Source: Neurospora tetraspora (taxonomy: Eukaryota > Ascomycota > Sordariomycetes > Sordariales > Sordariaceae). Taken from it: 64,000 nucleotides of DNA. A program made the translations under genes and the position numbers. Shown here piece after piece: positions 1-11,701 of the stretch (positions are counted from its first letter, which is position 1; every line of letters begins with the position of its first letter). The stretch lies in the NCBI RefSeq assembly GCF_033439725.1, contig NW_026944386.1:372001-436000 (forward strand). The letters are read 5' to 3'. The notes beneath the pieces were generated by a model. The model was not told the DNA's origin, made no database searches, and saw only the letters and a list, made by a program, of their open reading frames with translations.

Positions 1-863
1 GTAAGAATGGTTAGTACTAATTATATTAGAAGTACCCTTTGTTCTAGCTGCTAAATAAAACGTATAGTCTATTATAGAAATGTAATTATAGCGATTCTAT
101 AACTTCTAAAGGTAGGCTGGCTAGTAGTGTAGTATTAGTTCTTATTATATAGAGATAGGTAATACCTAGTATATTTAGAAGATGAGGGAGGGTTGTAGCC
201 GTTTCGAGAACGCTATAAGGGAGTGGGAAAATATACTTTAGGAGGAACTATTAGTAAATTAAAGCTTTTTACTTATACCTTTAGTACTATTACAATAATA
301 TTAACGACGTAGATTATAGTTATAGATATTAAGTTAGTTAACTAATTAGTACTCTAAATGACGATTTATACGATTTATATATTAATATATAGATAAATCT
401 AGTCTTTTAGTAAATAGTATAGCTAGTTATACGTAAAAGACACTAGAAATATAGCTAGTTATAAATAGCACTAGAAATGCCAATATACTACATATTGCAT
501 ATAGAGATTTATACGATATATACGATTTATATATAGATAAATCCAGTCTTTATAGTAATTTAGTATTATTTAGTGTAATTAGAAGTGGTGAGAGCAAGCT
601 AGTATTATAATTATAGAAATGAAATTCAATACAAATATTTCTATTTGTATTAAATGTATTTGAACCACTTTTTAGTATAGCATTTATATATTACTATAAA
701 TCCTTCTAATATATATACTAATCGATTGCTAGTAATTAGGGTATTTTATATAATAAGTTTAGTATTATTAGAGTTAATATTGTAATTGTAGTATTGAAAA
801 TACAATTAATATATATATTAGTTAACCTTTATTTATTTTATAATTATTATTACTAATACGTAT
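1..863. other. RIP-degraded AT-rich DNA
   Basis: The stretch is extremely rich in TA and AT dinucleotides, with stops in all frames and no supportable gene. The composition fits repeat-induced point mutation of old repeats. It abuts the LTR element that starts at 864. I recognise no protein remnant in it. Confidence 0.7.
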
Positions 864-1128
864 TGTTATAGGGCTAGAGCCTAGGGGTTAAGCTTGGCTA
901 ATACCAAGCCGTATCCTACATTATCGATAGGGAGCTTGCCTTATCAATAGGGATACGAACCTTCTAGTTGGCTAGACCCGTATAATTGCCTAGCCCGTGC
1001 GCTCTAAGCGACTTGTATAAAACCTTCTTTTAATTGTACCCTTTTAATACAATCTTCCTCTTTATTAAATATAGTATTTCAACTTTATACAATTGCTTAC
1101 TATACTTTACTTTTATAGACCCGCTATA
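864..1128 (+). repeat. 5' LTR of short element
   Basis: 265 bp, aligned end to end with 2494-2764. Most differences are C/T or G/A transitions, the pattern RIP leaves. It is followed by the AT-rich internal region. Confidence 0.85.
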
Positions 1129-2493
1129 TTATATTTAACCCTCTTTTTAAATATTTTATACCTCGCCTATATGCTAAAAGAGTCTCCTCTCTATATTACT
1201 CTTATTTTCCTTAATAATACTATCCTCCCTATCGTTCTTATTTTCTTTAGTAATAATACCCCTTCCTTTACATTTTCGCATTAGTATTTTTTCGCTAGTA
1301 TACTAGAAGAGTTTTTACTACTCTAGCTCTTACGATCCTTTACGATATCCTTTCGTTGCTTAGACTCCTTAAGCGCCAACGCTTTTTAATTCGATTTCGT
1401 TCGCTCGTTTGCGATTAATTTCAATTGTAATTATTGCCCAAACCCTCGTCCCTTTCAATAATAGTACTAATTCTTTATTAAGATTCCGAGCGTACAAGTT
1501 AAACTCTACATAAATAGATTCGCTTTTTACGATATAGGTTTATCGTTTACTTTTTTATATATTATCTTCGATAGTAATACCCTTTTTTTTTGGCTTTTGT
1601 TTCCATTACGTATATCCGGTTAAAGACGCTCGAAATACCGAATTAACGTTGTTAGGAAAGTTTTGAACTCTACTTAAATAAAGAAATAGAGGAGGAGAGA
1701 GGGTAATAGTAATAGTAGTTTTAGTTTAGGAGTATACTAGTTGTATTAAATCAAATTAGTTCTTTGTAGCCTAATAGGGGCTTAAATAATTACAACAATA
1801 ATAATTAAAAAGAGGAATTCTTAGATTAAATAGTACCTTATTAAGGCTAGCCCTAATAATACTAGGGGTAAAAGAGTACGATATATCTAAAAGGAGGGAC
1901 CTTTACGGCTTATTAAGTATATTATTTATTAGCTAGATAAGTAGTAAGACTACTATGTGATACCCTTCGCCGCCTAATTATATTATTAGTAGTGTCTATT
2001 ATAAAACATAATTGTACGAGGGTAGTAAACATTATATTTTGTAGGTATAAAGACTATTGAATTACCTTTATAGCAGTAAGGGTAAGGCTCCTATTAGTAA
2101 GAGAAGTAGAATAATACGAAGTATTGGGTAATAATTTTAATTTTTATTGCTTTTTGGGTATGGATATATTTAATAGCAAAAGAGGATCCTTAATAGGTAA
2201 GGTTTAAAAATATCCCCTAATTTAGTCTTAGTACCCATAGTCTTTAAGTATAACTCTATGAAGGTAACGGCGGGTACGCATTATTACCGATCCGGGTAGT
2301 AGGTAAGTAGTCGTATAGCGTTTATTTGGGGGCTTAATATAAATATTTTTTTTAGTATTGTTAATTTCTTCCCTATTTAAATAGGTATTTAGTTAGGAGC
2401 GGTTGTTAATAAATTTTATTATTTTTATATAATTAATTGTACTTGATACTTTGTACGGTAGACTGCCTTTTTTAAGGGGGTATAGGGGGGTAA

Positions 2494-2764
2494 TATTATA
2501 GGGTTAGAGCCTAGGGGTTAAATTTAGCTAATGCTAAGCCGTATCTTACATTATCGATAGGGAGTTTACTTTATCGATAAGGATGCGAGCCTTTTGGTTG
2601 GCTAGACCCGTATGACTGCCTGGCTCGTGCGCTCTAAGCGACCTATATAAAACCTTCTTTTGATTGTACCCTTCTAGTACAATCTTCCTTTTCCTCTTTG
2701 TCAAATATAGCATTTCAACCTTACAAGACTGTTCGCTGTGCCTTACTCTTGCAGACCCGCTACA
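2494..2764 (+). repeat. 3' LTR of short element
   Basis: 271 bp and less mutated than the left copy. It ends in TACA followed by the CGTAT target duplication. Its first 20 bases resemble the start of the 202-bp LTRs near 59.5 and 61.0 kb, suggesting a shared terminal sequence between families. Confidence 0.85.
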
Positions 2765-2769
2765 CGTAT

Positions 2770-4563
2770 AGTAGTTACTTAATATAGAGCTTATTGAACC
2801 GATTTATATATACCAAAGTAATTTCCTATATAAAAGATAGCTCGAAGGACTTTGCTATGGGAATTAGACTTCGCTAATAGTTTAGGGAGACTAATACTAA
2901 GTATTATCAACAATGTTTATATTATGACTTTTACGATTTCACTAAGTCAATATAACGGCCGTGTACAAACGCCTCTCTTACGTGCAAAGAGCTGACTCAG
3001 CTTCAACTCTACACGCGTGTTTACATACTACCCAAGTGTGGTAAAGACTGTACGATTACGGGACTCAAGAAGCTATACCGTTCTGAGCAGTAGATGGCGT
3101 GGCGAGCCCTGGTCTGCACCGCCCAGATGCCAAGGCTGTAAGCGGAATAATCGACACCGTAAAATGGAACCAAATGGGCCCAAAAAGGAGGCTGTTAGTG
3201 GAGGGTTAGTGGTTAAAGTGGCTCCGGGGCTGGGATATTAACTGGAACGGTTTCAGGGAGCGGTCAGTTTAAAGCAGGGCACGTTTTCTTTTGATTGGTT
3301 GGCGTTGATATAGAGAAGCCGAAGCTGAGTGTCGAACAGATATGTACTTCGCTGTACCGAGCCGAGTTCGGACTTCAGATGGACGAACCGGAGAGGCCAT
3401 GGGGACAATTTGGGTTCGTCTGCTGTTGTTATTTGTTCCTGAATTATGCCGTGCCGTATGTACGACATGATAACAGAATTGAGAATAAGCAGGCCGAGTG
3501 AGAGCCCCGCTTTGGCAACGACTGCCGTTGACCGGTCACCTCAGTAGTGTGTTGCACAAGAGTCGTGAAGACGGATGATTTGCGCCGGGGATACATGATT
3601 GCCGCCCGCGATAACATTGACTAAAAGCGATGTCGGGCTCCTATCAGTCCCGCTCGGCAAGGAGCATTATGGCAGACATATGGACGTATAGCGGGCCGTC
3701 ATCGAAATGCGAGATAAGGAATCATATCGAAGAAGGAATGGAAAATCAAAAGACCATTCTTTGGGAGAAGCCAATGGGAGAGGTTCCAGGAGCGGGACGA
3801 GCCTGTCAACCATCAGAGCAACGGAACGTGATACTTTGACTTGTCAACGTGGACCAGAGAAGGGATGATCGATGCATACTTGTATGTAGTCCCGGGGTTA
3901 GGTGAAAAGGTACGTACCTGGGTACTAGACCTTTACGGTAACCTTTTGATCTGGATCGCCATGGGACCGAGGAGAAACACTAACAGAATCTCGAGTTCAA
4001 GTGACAGCACTGTACGTAACAAGACAGTCATAGAGACAACTGGAGTAACCGCCACCCGCTGCTAGTGCTGGCTCTTAATTATCAACAAATCCCATTCCAT
4101 GATCAGTGCACGGATCACCTGCACCTTATACTTTTTGGCCACTGCGGGCAAGACATGTTGCATTACACTCCTGTTACTGATAGAATTGTTAACGAGGTAC
4201 GTACCTGGCTGTTAGTGTTAGCAAGCGATTAGCGAACGGCCCATGGAAGCCAAGGGCGAAAGACGAGAGTTGAAAGCGGGGCGCGGCATTGGACAGCATT
4301 GGCATTTCCTACCGTAATACGCACTGTCTCCACACACGGCCCTCTTCCCACTGTCCACTGCAGTGTTCAGTTTAGAGGGATCTCGGATTCCCTACCGCTA
4401 CCACCAAAACATCCCCCAAAACACACAGATTACACACCACAACATCCACCACCATCACCACCACCACCACCACCACCACCACTACCGACGACAGATCGAC
4501 TGCCAACCCCAACTCCCGTCCGCGTCAATTCCTGTATCTGCGCAGCCGTCAGATGTCCTCCCC
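2770..4563. other. Intergenic region and 5' UTR of the inositol kinase gene
   Basis: Composition returns to normal GC after about 2,950. The open frames here are under 100 codons, have no recognisable motif and are not called. The last part (about 4,300-4,563) is probably promoter or 5' UTR and holds a (CAC)n tract at 4445-4484. An open frame runs upstream of 4564 through this tract but has no ATG. Confidence 0.5.
4445..4484 (+). repeat. (CAC)n microsatellite in the kinase leader
   Basis: A near-perfect CAC/CAT triplet run about 80 bp upstream of the chosen start. It would encode polyhistidine if translation began upstream, but no ATG supports that. Confidence 0.8.
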
Positions 4564-7500
4564 ATGTCGAACTCGCATTCGACCAACGATGATGCCGCTC
4601 CCGCTGCTTCGGTGAGCCCTGCTCGGGTTGCTGGTCAAGATGCTTCCACCACCACTTCCTCGGCCCAGTCCCATCAACTCCCGTCCGCCGCATCTCCCTA
4701 CTGTTCCGAGTCCCCTCCACTCCACGTCATCCCCCCGGTCGACCCCCCAGAAGGCCAGGAACATCACATCATCGTCTCTGAGCCGTCCGTGTCCCCGGGT
4801 CCTCCAACACCACCAGACGAACATCAGCCCGGACATGCTGCTCCTCCCGCTGCTGCTGCCGTCCCCACTCCCACCACCCTGGTCACAGATACCACAGATC
4901 ATACCGTTGCACATGCCGCACAAGCTGCTGCAGACCAGATTAAATACCACCGCGGCCCTGCTGCCTATCTCCAGAGACACCCCTCCGGTCCTGGCGCTTC
5001 CTTGCTGACCCAGGCTTTTGCTACAGCTCGTGGCACAAATAATAACAACCCCCTACAAAAACAACCAGGTGATAACACTCCGTCTCAACCTCAACCTCAA
5101 GTCGTCTCGTCTCATCCTCTGTCCGCCGTTCCGTCTGAAAGTCATACCAGACAGCAGCACGATAACGACCGTCGACCACAAGGCCACCGTTATGAAGAGC
5201 AGCCCTCCTTCCAAGACGAAGAAGACGACGCCTTGACCCCGAGAGCCGGCTCCCCTCGCAACTCCAACAACTTTCACAAGACACACACCATGTCGTCCAT
5301 GACTGCTACCATCACGTCCACCGCCACCATGACGGGCCCTCCGTTGGGTGGCGTCATCGAGCTCGATCTGCGTCAGGTCAACTCCATGCTCAAGGGACAC
5401 CGCGAATACCTTACAAAGAACAAGGGCCGAGGAATGTCTCTAGAACGGACCGATTCCACAGATGCTGATAGTAGCCATCCTGTCGTCTCCACCAAGATTT
5501 CGGAATCCCCTACCGCTCTGAACAACAATGATGGAGCCGCTGACAACGGTGACAATGCTATTCCCAGGCTGCGCAAGGATCAACGAGCACAGACGGTTCC
5601 CGAAAAGGCATGGTCCATTGGCGTGGGAGAGCTGACCGATGACCAGGACGGCATGGTTGAAAAGTCCATTACCGAGGTCCTGGCCGGTGTCGAGCCCAAT
5701 GCCCGCAGCCGCAAGGCCAGCCACAGTTTGCGCTTCTTCAAGGAGGGTCTGCCTGACGAAAAGTCCAAGAAGAAGGATACCAAGCGAGAGAGGCTCCCTT
5801 CGACCGCCGAGACGGCTGAGGATACCGAGACAGAGGGTGAAGGAAAGTCACGGACTACTACTGTGCCTGCATCTACATCAGAGGACACACAGTTACCCGA
5901 AACTGACGAACCAGCCCAGGCTCACTCTGTCCCCTTGCTTACTCCAGAAACCCCGGCCGGCGATAAAATTGCTCAAGATTATTTCTTGCCCAAGCCGGTT
6001 GAGGAGCCGGCCCAGGTAAAGCAGCAGCAGCAGCAGCCTCCTGCTACTCCGGGTCGCGAGCATACGAGTGCAGTCCAAGATGCTACTACAGAGTCTGGCT
6101 ACAAGTCTCCGTCGTTGGATCGCAAGCCAGAGCCGCGGCGCAAGTCCGATGCTAGCATTGACGGTGGATCGCATACAGAGGATGGCGAAGAGTCTGGGGA
6201 GGAAAAGATTTCGTCGGCCGTGTTCCTACCGCATCAAGGCCCCGAGGAGGCTGAGGAGCACTCCGACGTGCCTGGCGCGGCTTCTTCCCGAACCGCGCTT
6301 CCGTCAAGAACACATTCTCGAGCTGAAGATTTCCATCCGTGGCTTGTGAAAGCTGGTGAGCCTGAAGTCGAATGTCCAGACGAGTGTCCTGACGTTGAAA
6401 AGACCCATCGGCTTGCCAAGCCTGCCGACAGCGCTGCTACTACTGTTCCTTTTGTAGGTTCTCAGATAGACACTGGCAAAGTCAATGAACCTGCCGTTGC
6501 GGACGAGAGTGAAACTGGTGTCTTTCCACCCCAAACAAAGCCGTCCCAGTCCATTGCGCATCATCATCCTCATCATCCCTTTCATCCCGAAGAGACCGTC
6601 CATGACCACCAAGGGGAGACCAAAGAGCAGCCCCTAGATGCAATTGAACTGATCCCTTACAAACACCAAGTCGGAGGGCACACCACCCTCTGGCGCTTTT
6701 CTCGGCGGGCCGTCTGTAAACAGTTGAACAACCGAGAGAATGAATTCTATGAAAAGATTGAACAACATCACCGCGACTTGTTGGCTTTTTTGCCGAGGTA
6801 TGTTGTCCCATGTATGATGTATATCCTTCCGTATGATCCCATGACTAACGTTGTTGTTGTTGTTGTTGCAGATATATTGGTGTTTTGAACGTCACCTTCC
6901 AGAAGAAGCCTCGACGAAAGTCGGTGCACAAGAAAGACGAGGCGGCCACTGCTGCGCTGGAAGCCCCTGCAGCGGGCCAAGACGAAGCTAGCTCCGGTGC
7001 TAAAGGGAACGAAGCAGCGCCAACAAACGGTGCCCAGCCGGCACAGCCTGAGCACCAGCGCATCATTAGCCAGTCGCTGCAGCAACCACTGGGTCAGATC
7101 CCTACTGTCACCTTTGTTGATAATCAACACATTCTCCCACGGAGCCTGATCCAGCCAGCATTGGCCTCGTCAAGCTCCTTCACTCGTTTTCGGAGTGCCT
7201 CGGCCTCTGTCCAAGGGGGTAGGGCTCCCAACGGACAATATGTCTCTGAGAACCCCAGCCACATGTTGCGGCCAAGGCTGGAGGACCGGCATGCTAACAG
7301 CTGGGGAGCCACCATGGTAAATAAGCGACTGCGCAACGAGGTGTTCAATGACGCCTTCCTCAAGCAGCCCATTGCTGTTCACCGTCACAAGAAGGGTCAT
7401 CAAAGGCCCTTCTCCCGGAGAAGTCTGCAGCCAGTTCTCCGCCATACCGAGTCTGATCCAAACTTGGATGTCGCTCAAGATGCCAAGCCGCGGGCCAGCA

Positions 7501-8918
7501 GTGCCGGTGAGGAGTCGCGCCTCAAGCCCAGCGACCTGGTACGAAGCGAGGAGAACTTGGCTGCCGGACCGCGCAGCTTTAGTGAAGAAAGAGTGGCAGA
7601 CGACGGGCCCAAGGACGTGACGGGGACTAGTGCTCCTGAGCCAGAGATTCTGAAGGATGCGTCGCCCGCTCAGCCAAAGAAGAAGCGTCGGTACTCGGGG
7701 ACAGGATTGAGGAGGAAGCCGAAGGATGTCCAGGATGCGCGGGGTGAGCTGCAGTACTTTGAGGAGGCTGACTCGGCTGCCTACAAGGCTGATGACGAGG
7801 AGCCCGTGTTTGAGGTCGAGCCTGTTGACGTCCCGGATGTACCAGGAGAGGAGTCCATTGGACCTTTGGACACTAGGCACAATGGCACCAACGGCGTCAA
7901 CGGCGTCAACACCGAGTCTGCCATCGCCGATGACCTGGCTCCTCCCAGTCCGCACACGGAAATCGCCAAGATACCTCGCCCCATCAACCCCAAAGAAGCC
8001 CAGACGCAAACCGACTCCCGCGTCGAGTACTTCTTGCTGCTTGAAGACCTCACTGCCGGCATGAAGCGTCCCTGCATCATGGACCTCAAGATGGGCACCC
8101 GTCAATACGGCGTCGAAGCCTCCCCCAAGAAGCAGAAGTCTCAACAAGGCAAATGCGCAAAGACCACCTCCCGCGAGCTCGGCGTGCGCGTCTGCGGTCT
8201 CCAAGTCTGGGACGTCGCCACCCAGTCCTACGTCTTCAAAGACAAGTACTACGGCCGCGACCTCAAAGCCGGACAAGAGTTCCAGGACGCCTTGACCCGA
8301 TTCCTCTACAACGGCGTCGACCGCGCCTCCATCCTGCGCCACATCCCCACCGTCCTCCACAAGCTGTCGGAGCTGGAGGTTATTATCAGGAGATTGAAAG
8401 GCTACCGCTTCTACGCTGCTTCGCTACTGATGTTCTACGACGGCGAACCGCTCCCCCCTCCTGCGCCTCCCACGCCTACTGCCACCACACACTCCGAGTA
8501 CGACACGGCAGTCGAAGATTACTACTCTACCGACTTTGCGACTGACAACGACGACGCCGCATCTAACCACCCCCATCAACATCACCCCCGCACCCACACC
8601 CTCAACGGCGGCGGCAAAAAGAAAAAAGACAAGCACGAAATCGACTTCAAGATGGCGGACTTTGCCAACTGCGTTACGGCTGAAGACTTGGCTGCCAATG
8701 GAATCGAGGGCAAGCCGTGTCCGCCTAGGTATCCGCAGGAACCGGATAATGGGTTTTTGAGAGGCCTGAGGAGTTTGAGGAGGTATTTTTTGAGGATCCA
8801 GAGGGATGTGAGGAGGGAGTTGGGGATGGGGACGTGGAGGGCGGTGGATGAGGAGATTGAGAGGGAGATTATGGAGGATGAGTATGGGGGTGAAGATGAG
8901 GGGTATGTTTCGGAGTAG
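4564..8918 (+). CDS. kcs1: Inositol hexakisphosphate kinase (KCS1/IP6K family)
   Basis: The exons are 4564-6797 and 6872-8918, giving 1,425 residues. The 74-bp intron has a GTATGT donor, a CTAAC branch site at 6844 and ends TTGCAG. The first in-frame ATG (4564) is chosen because the frame upstream opens with GTG. About 690 residues of low-complexity, Pro/Ser/His-rich sequence precede the N-lobe (around IELIPYKHQVGGH). The second exon holds the family signature PxxxDxKxG as PCIMDLKMG near residue 1145 and the C-terminal DFANC motif near 1338. Family members phosphorylate InsP6 to pyrophosphate-containing InsP7, a nutrient and phosphate signal. The long disordered insertion between N-lobe and core is normal for fungal KCS1 proteins. 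The gene converges with the isomerase gene at 9974. The family call is secure; the symbol is by homology. Confidence 0.9.
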
Positions 8919-9103
8919 GGGGGGGTGTTTGATTACTTGTAGGAAGGAGGGAGTTGTGCGCGAGTGTGTGAATGAGTAATGGAGGTCGAGGCGGAAGGGA
9001 GCAGAACAGAGTGTGACGAGAGAAAGTTGTTTTGTGATCGTTTATGGGATTGTTTGGTTTTGTGAAAGGTGTATGGTGTTGGGTCTTGAAATTGGGTTTT
9101 GTG

Positions 9104-9134
<31 letters not shown>

Positions 9135-9147
9135 CTGTTGTTGTTGT
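9104..9147 (+). repeat. (TTG)n microsatellite
   Basis: A triplet repeat interrupted once by CTG in the 3' flank of the kinase gene. A shorter TTG run also forms the 3' end of that gene's intron. Confidence 0.85.
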
Positions 9148-9944
9148 CAGATCCGTGGTGGCTGTCCGTTACGTCCGGTTATTTTTATGGATAAGGGCAG
9201 CCGAGCAGAACAGAAGAGAACCAGATCAGAGAAATATTATATCATGAAGCTTTTTGATTTTCACTATTATTTTATTTCTTTATTGGCTATGGTGGTTTGT
9301 TTGAGGGGTCGGGAAGGTATGGACTGTTTTGGTGTCTTGTTCAAATAACAACAGGATGAGTAAACAACCTATGTAGTGTAGCTATCTAGGCTGGGTTTGG
9401 TAGGATGAACGGTACGTTGAACTTGATGGGCATCCGAAGGTTATCGAGAGGTTAAAATGGACTGCTGTAACGATGTGTATTCAGTGTATACCTTATATAG
9501 ACGGGGACGAAAACAAAAACAATGAGAAAACTATCACAACTCCCCCCTCTGATAATGATGATTGTCAAAGTAGTGACGTTAAGCCTATATCATGGCATTT
9601 CTACACTACACTCCATCTGTGTTTCCTCCGAACGACAACATTTCCTCTTCTTACGTTGGTTGAGCTGCGTGGCCGCTGTCAATCGACCGATGGACCGATC
9701 CTAGACTAATGAATGCCCAACAACAAATCTACCCTTTGATATCACTGAATCGTGGCTCGAAGTACTTGACCAGTTTTCATTTACAAAAACAACCAAGCAG
9801 ATCTATGGTGCCGTTACCCCCAAGCGCAGTTCAGTTCAGTTCTGTATCTGTTCCGTCTTTTGCCGCTGAACCCGTCAAGAAACCATCCATCCCCCTCTAA
9901 CCAAAGCAACCCATCCAGTCCAACACGATTACCCCCCCTTCCCC

Positions 9945-9970
9945 AAAAAAAAAAAAAAAAAAAAAAAAAA
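9945..9970 (+). repeat. 26-base poly(A) tract
   Basis: A pure A run immediately 3' of the isomerase stop codon. It may be a plain homopolymer or an old retroposition tail. The length is prone to sequencing error. Confidence 0.8.
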
Positions 9971-9973
9971 CAC

Positions 9974-10849
9974 TCACAACTTACTCAAAATCTCCTTCAC
10001 CCTCTTCCCCCCCTCCGCCCTCCTCCTCTCCTCCCCCTCCACTTGTTTCTTCACCCTCTGCTCCTCCCTCCCATGTCCCTCCACGCTCAAATATTGTTCG
10101 ACCGTCTCCCTATACATCTCCCCCTTCAACAACCCATAAATCCCACTCTTGCACTTGTCCTGCAACCTCCTCTCTCCAATAAACCGCATCGCGTCCTCCA
10201 ACCCGTTTTTGTCTGTGAGCTCATCCACGATCCCCGCCTCCTTCGCCTCCGGCCCTGCAAACCTGTGCGCCTCCAGCACTAGTTTCCTATACGTCTGCGG
10301 GACGCACTTCAGCCGGAAAATAGCAGACATAGCCGGCTTCAACGGAACCCCAAAGTCCAACTCGTTCACGCACGCGAAGCCCCTGCTCGGGTTCATAAGC
10401 CGGTAATCCATGTGCATGGCTAGCATTAACCCGCCAGCAAACGCGTGGCCGTTTAGTAGTGCGACCGTCGGCATCGGATAGGTCAGGTACCGACGGAACA
10501 GAGCGTACAGTTTGTGGGGGAGGAAATCCGGGTCGGAAAGGGCGTTTTCGAGGTCCAACCCGTTGCTGAAAAACTTGGGCAGGGAGGAGGTCGTGATGAC
10601 TACGCCTGGCGGGTACTTCTGGGGAGAGAATTCGAGGATGTCGAGAGCGAGAAGGAGGGTGGTGCAGCAGGTGTCTGTTAGGCGGTTGTCGGGGGGCGAG
10701 GAGATGGTGAGGATGTAGATGTTGGATTGTGGCGAGGAGGAGTCCGGGGAGGGGAGGAGGGGGGTGGAGCAGGTGAGGGTGCCGCCGGGTTGGGAGGCGG
10801 AGGGGGCGATGGGGAGGGTGAAGAGGGTTTTTTGAGAGATGGTGGCCAT
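9974..10849 (-). CDS. Peroxisomal enoyl-CoA hydratase/isomerase family protein
   Basis: A single-exon 291-residue protein of the crotonase superfamily. The glycine-rich CoA/oxyanion region appears as NGHAFAGGLMLAMHMDYRLM near residue 150, followed by NELDFGVPL, which carries a glutamate where isomerases and hydratases place a catalytic acid. The protein ends exactly in Ser-Lys-Leu, a canonical PTS1 signal, so import into peroxisomes is expected. A role in beta-oxidation of unsaturated fatty acids (as in the Eci1/Dci1 group) fits the length and signal, but hydratase versus delta3,delta2-isomerase activity cannot be separated by eye. The last 40 residues are highly charged (Glu/Arg/Lys). Confidence 0.85.
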   Translation of the reverse strand: MATISQKTLFTLPIAPSASQPGGTLTCSTPLLPSPDSSSPQSNIYILTISSPPDNRLTDTCCTTLLLALDILEFSPQKYPPGVVITTSSLPKFFSNGLDLENALSDPDFLPHKLYALFRRYLTYPMPTVALLNGHAFAGGLMLAMHMDYRLMNPSRGFACVNELDFGVPLKPAMSAIFRLKCVPQTYRKLVLEAHRFAGPEAKEAGIVDELTDKNGLEDAMRFIGERRLQDKCKSGIYGLLKGEMYRETVEQYLSVEGHGREEQRVKKQVEGEERRRAEGGKRVKEILSKL

Positions 10850-11356
10850 TTTGACGGTTGGTTGGCTGGCGGGTTGGTTGATGGTGTTGTTGTCGGTGGT
10901 GGTGGACGAGGTGTAGTTCGTTTTAAGGTTCGGATGGGAGATCCTTGGCGGCAGGTATTTGTTTGTTTGGCCGGGCCGGGCGGTTGTTGCTTGAAGCTGA
11001 TGAATTTGTTGAAGACAGTTGTGTCTGAGTGAGGCTCGTCAAGATGAGACGAGTCCTGAAGTTGAAGACCGTGTTGATGTCTCGAGAGAAACTGTCTTTA
11101 TGTGAGACGACGCATCAGTAGGTCGATCAGTCGTCCGTCGTATCAGTGGTGGATGTACACAGCCGTGTACCTCGGCTTGTTTTGCATGTAGGGACTACGC
11201 GATTAGCACGGATTACTAAACTTACCCGGCAGGCAGATCGTCCCGACTTGGCAGATACAGTCTACAAAGAACTCGATCTCGTTGTCTCGAGCACCTGAGA
11301 CGAGTCAAGTCTGACATGTGATACGTGGTCCGGCTGACCTTCGGCACTGGGGGGTA
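10850..11356. promoter_or_regulatory. Upstream region of the isomerase gene
   Basis: 507 bp with no gene, extending from the isomerase start to the inverted-repeat element. It presumably holds that gene's promoter. No specific element was identified. Confidence 0.35.
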
Positions 11357-11699
11357 CTGGTCAGGTCTTCAAAACCGACCGTCTGACTAGGAGGAAACCA
11401 CCTAGTCAGGGACATTGATTCGTACATGGACATTGATTCGTACCGCGGGAGCGACTTTGACTGGCTAGCAAAAACCCTTAGCGCCAAAGTCTCCCACGCT
11501 AAGCCGGTTATTGGGCTTACCCGCATGCGCGCATGGCTTAGATACACTTTTACCCCTCCTAGCTCAATATTTAATGCATGCACACCATATACTGTCTCGG
11601 TACAAGAATCCGGTACGAATCAATGTCCATGTACGAATCAATGTCCCTGACTAGTGGCTCGCCCGCTAGTCAGACGGTCGGTTTTGAAGACCTGACGAG
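11357..11699. mobile_element. MITE with 89-bp terminal inverted repeats and TA duplication
   Basis: A 343-bp element. The arms 11357-11445 and 11611-11699 are inverted copies, differing mainly at one outer base and in a short block near 11391-11404. Each arm contains GACATTGATTCGTAC twice (11411-11425 and 11429-11443 in the left arm). TA lies on both sides (11355-11356 and 11700-11701), the target duplication of Tc1/mariner-type elements. The unique centre is about 165 bp and non-coding, so the element is non-autonomous. The high arm identity and lack of RIP-like decay suggest a fairly recent insertion, or that its size is below the RIP threshold. Confidence 0.85.
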
Positions 11700-11701
11700 T
11701 A

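Larger units (their letters stand above)
864..2764 (+). mobile_element. Short LTR retroelement, RIP-degraded, non-coding
   Basis: Two direct repeats (864-1128 and 2494-2764) bound a 1,365-bp internal region. The element is flanked on both sides by CGTAT (859-863 and 2765-2769), a 5-bp target duplication typical of LTR integration. The left LTR starts TGTTATAGGG and the right one ends CCGCTACA. The opposite ends read TA where TG or CA is expected, as RIP would cause. A G-rich purine tract (about 2475-2490) lies just before the right LTR, which sets the plus orientation. No gag or pol block is recognisable, so it is either a non-autonomous derivative or a shortened relic. Confidence 0.85.
8919..9973. 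other. Convergent intergenic region
   Basis: The 3' flanks of the kinase gene (+) and the isomerase gene (-) meet here. It contains a (TTG)n run at 9104-9147 and a 26-base A run at 9945-9970, which on the minus strand is a poly-T just after the isomerase stop. No supportable gene was seen. Confidence 0.6.

Noticed and set aside
1093-1284. Hydrophobic 63-codon frame in RIP DNA
   Set aside because: It overlaps the 5' LTR and its composition simply reflects AT-rich sequence.
3017-4065. Series of short plus-strand frames after the first LTR element
   Set aside because: All under 80 codons, no shared frame, no splice model and no motif.
4363-4563. N-terminal extension of the inositol kinase with polyhistidine
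   Set aside because: The frame starts with GTG and no ATG precedes 4564; the tract is better read as leader microsatellite.
7170-8360. 396-codon minus-strand frame inside the kinase gene
   Set aside because: Antisense shadow of a strongly coding GC-rich exon, with no motif of its own.
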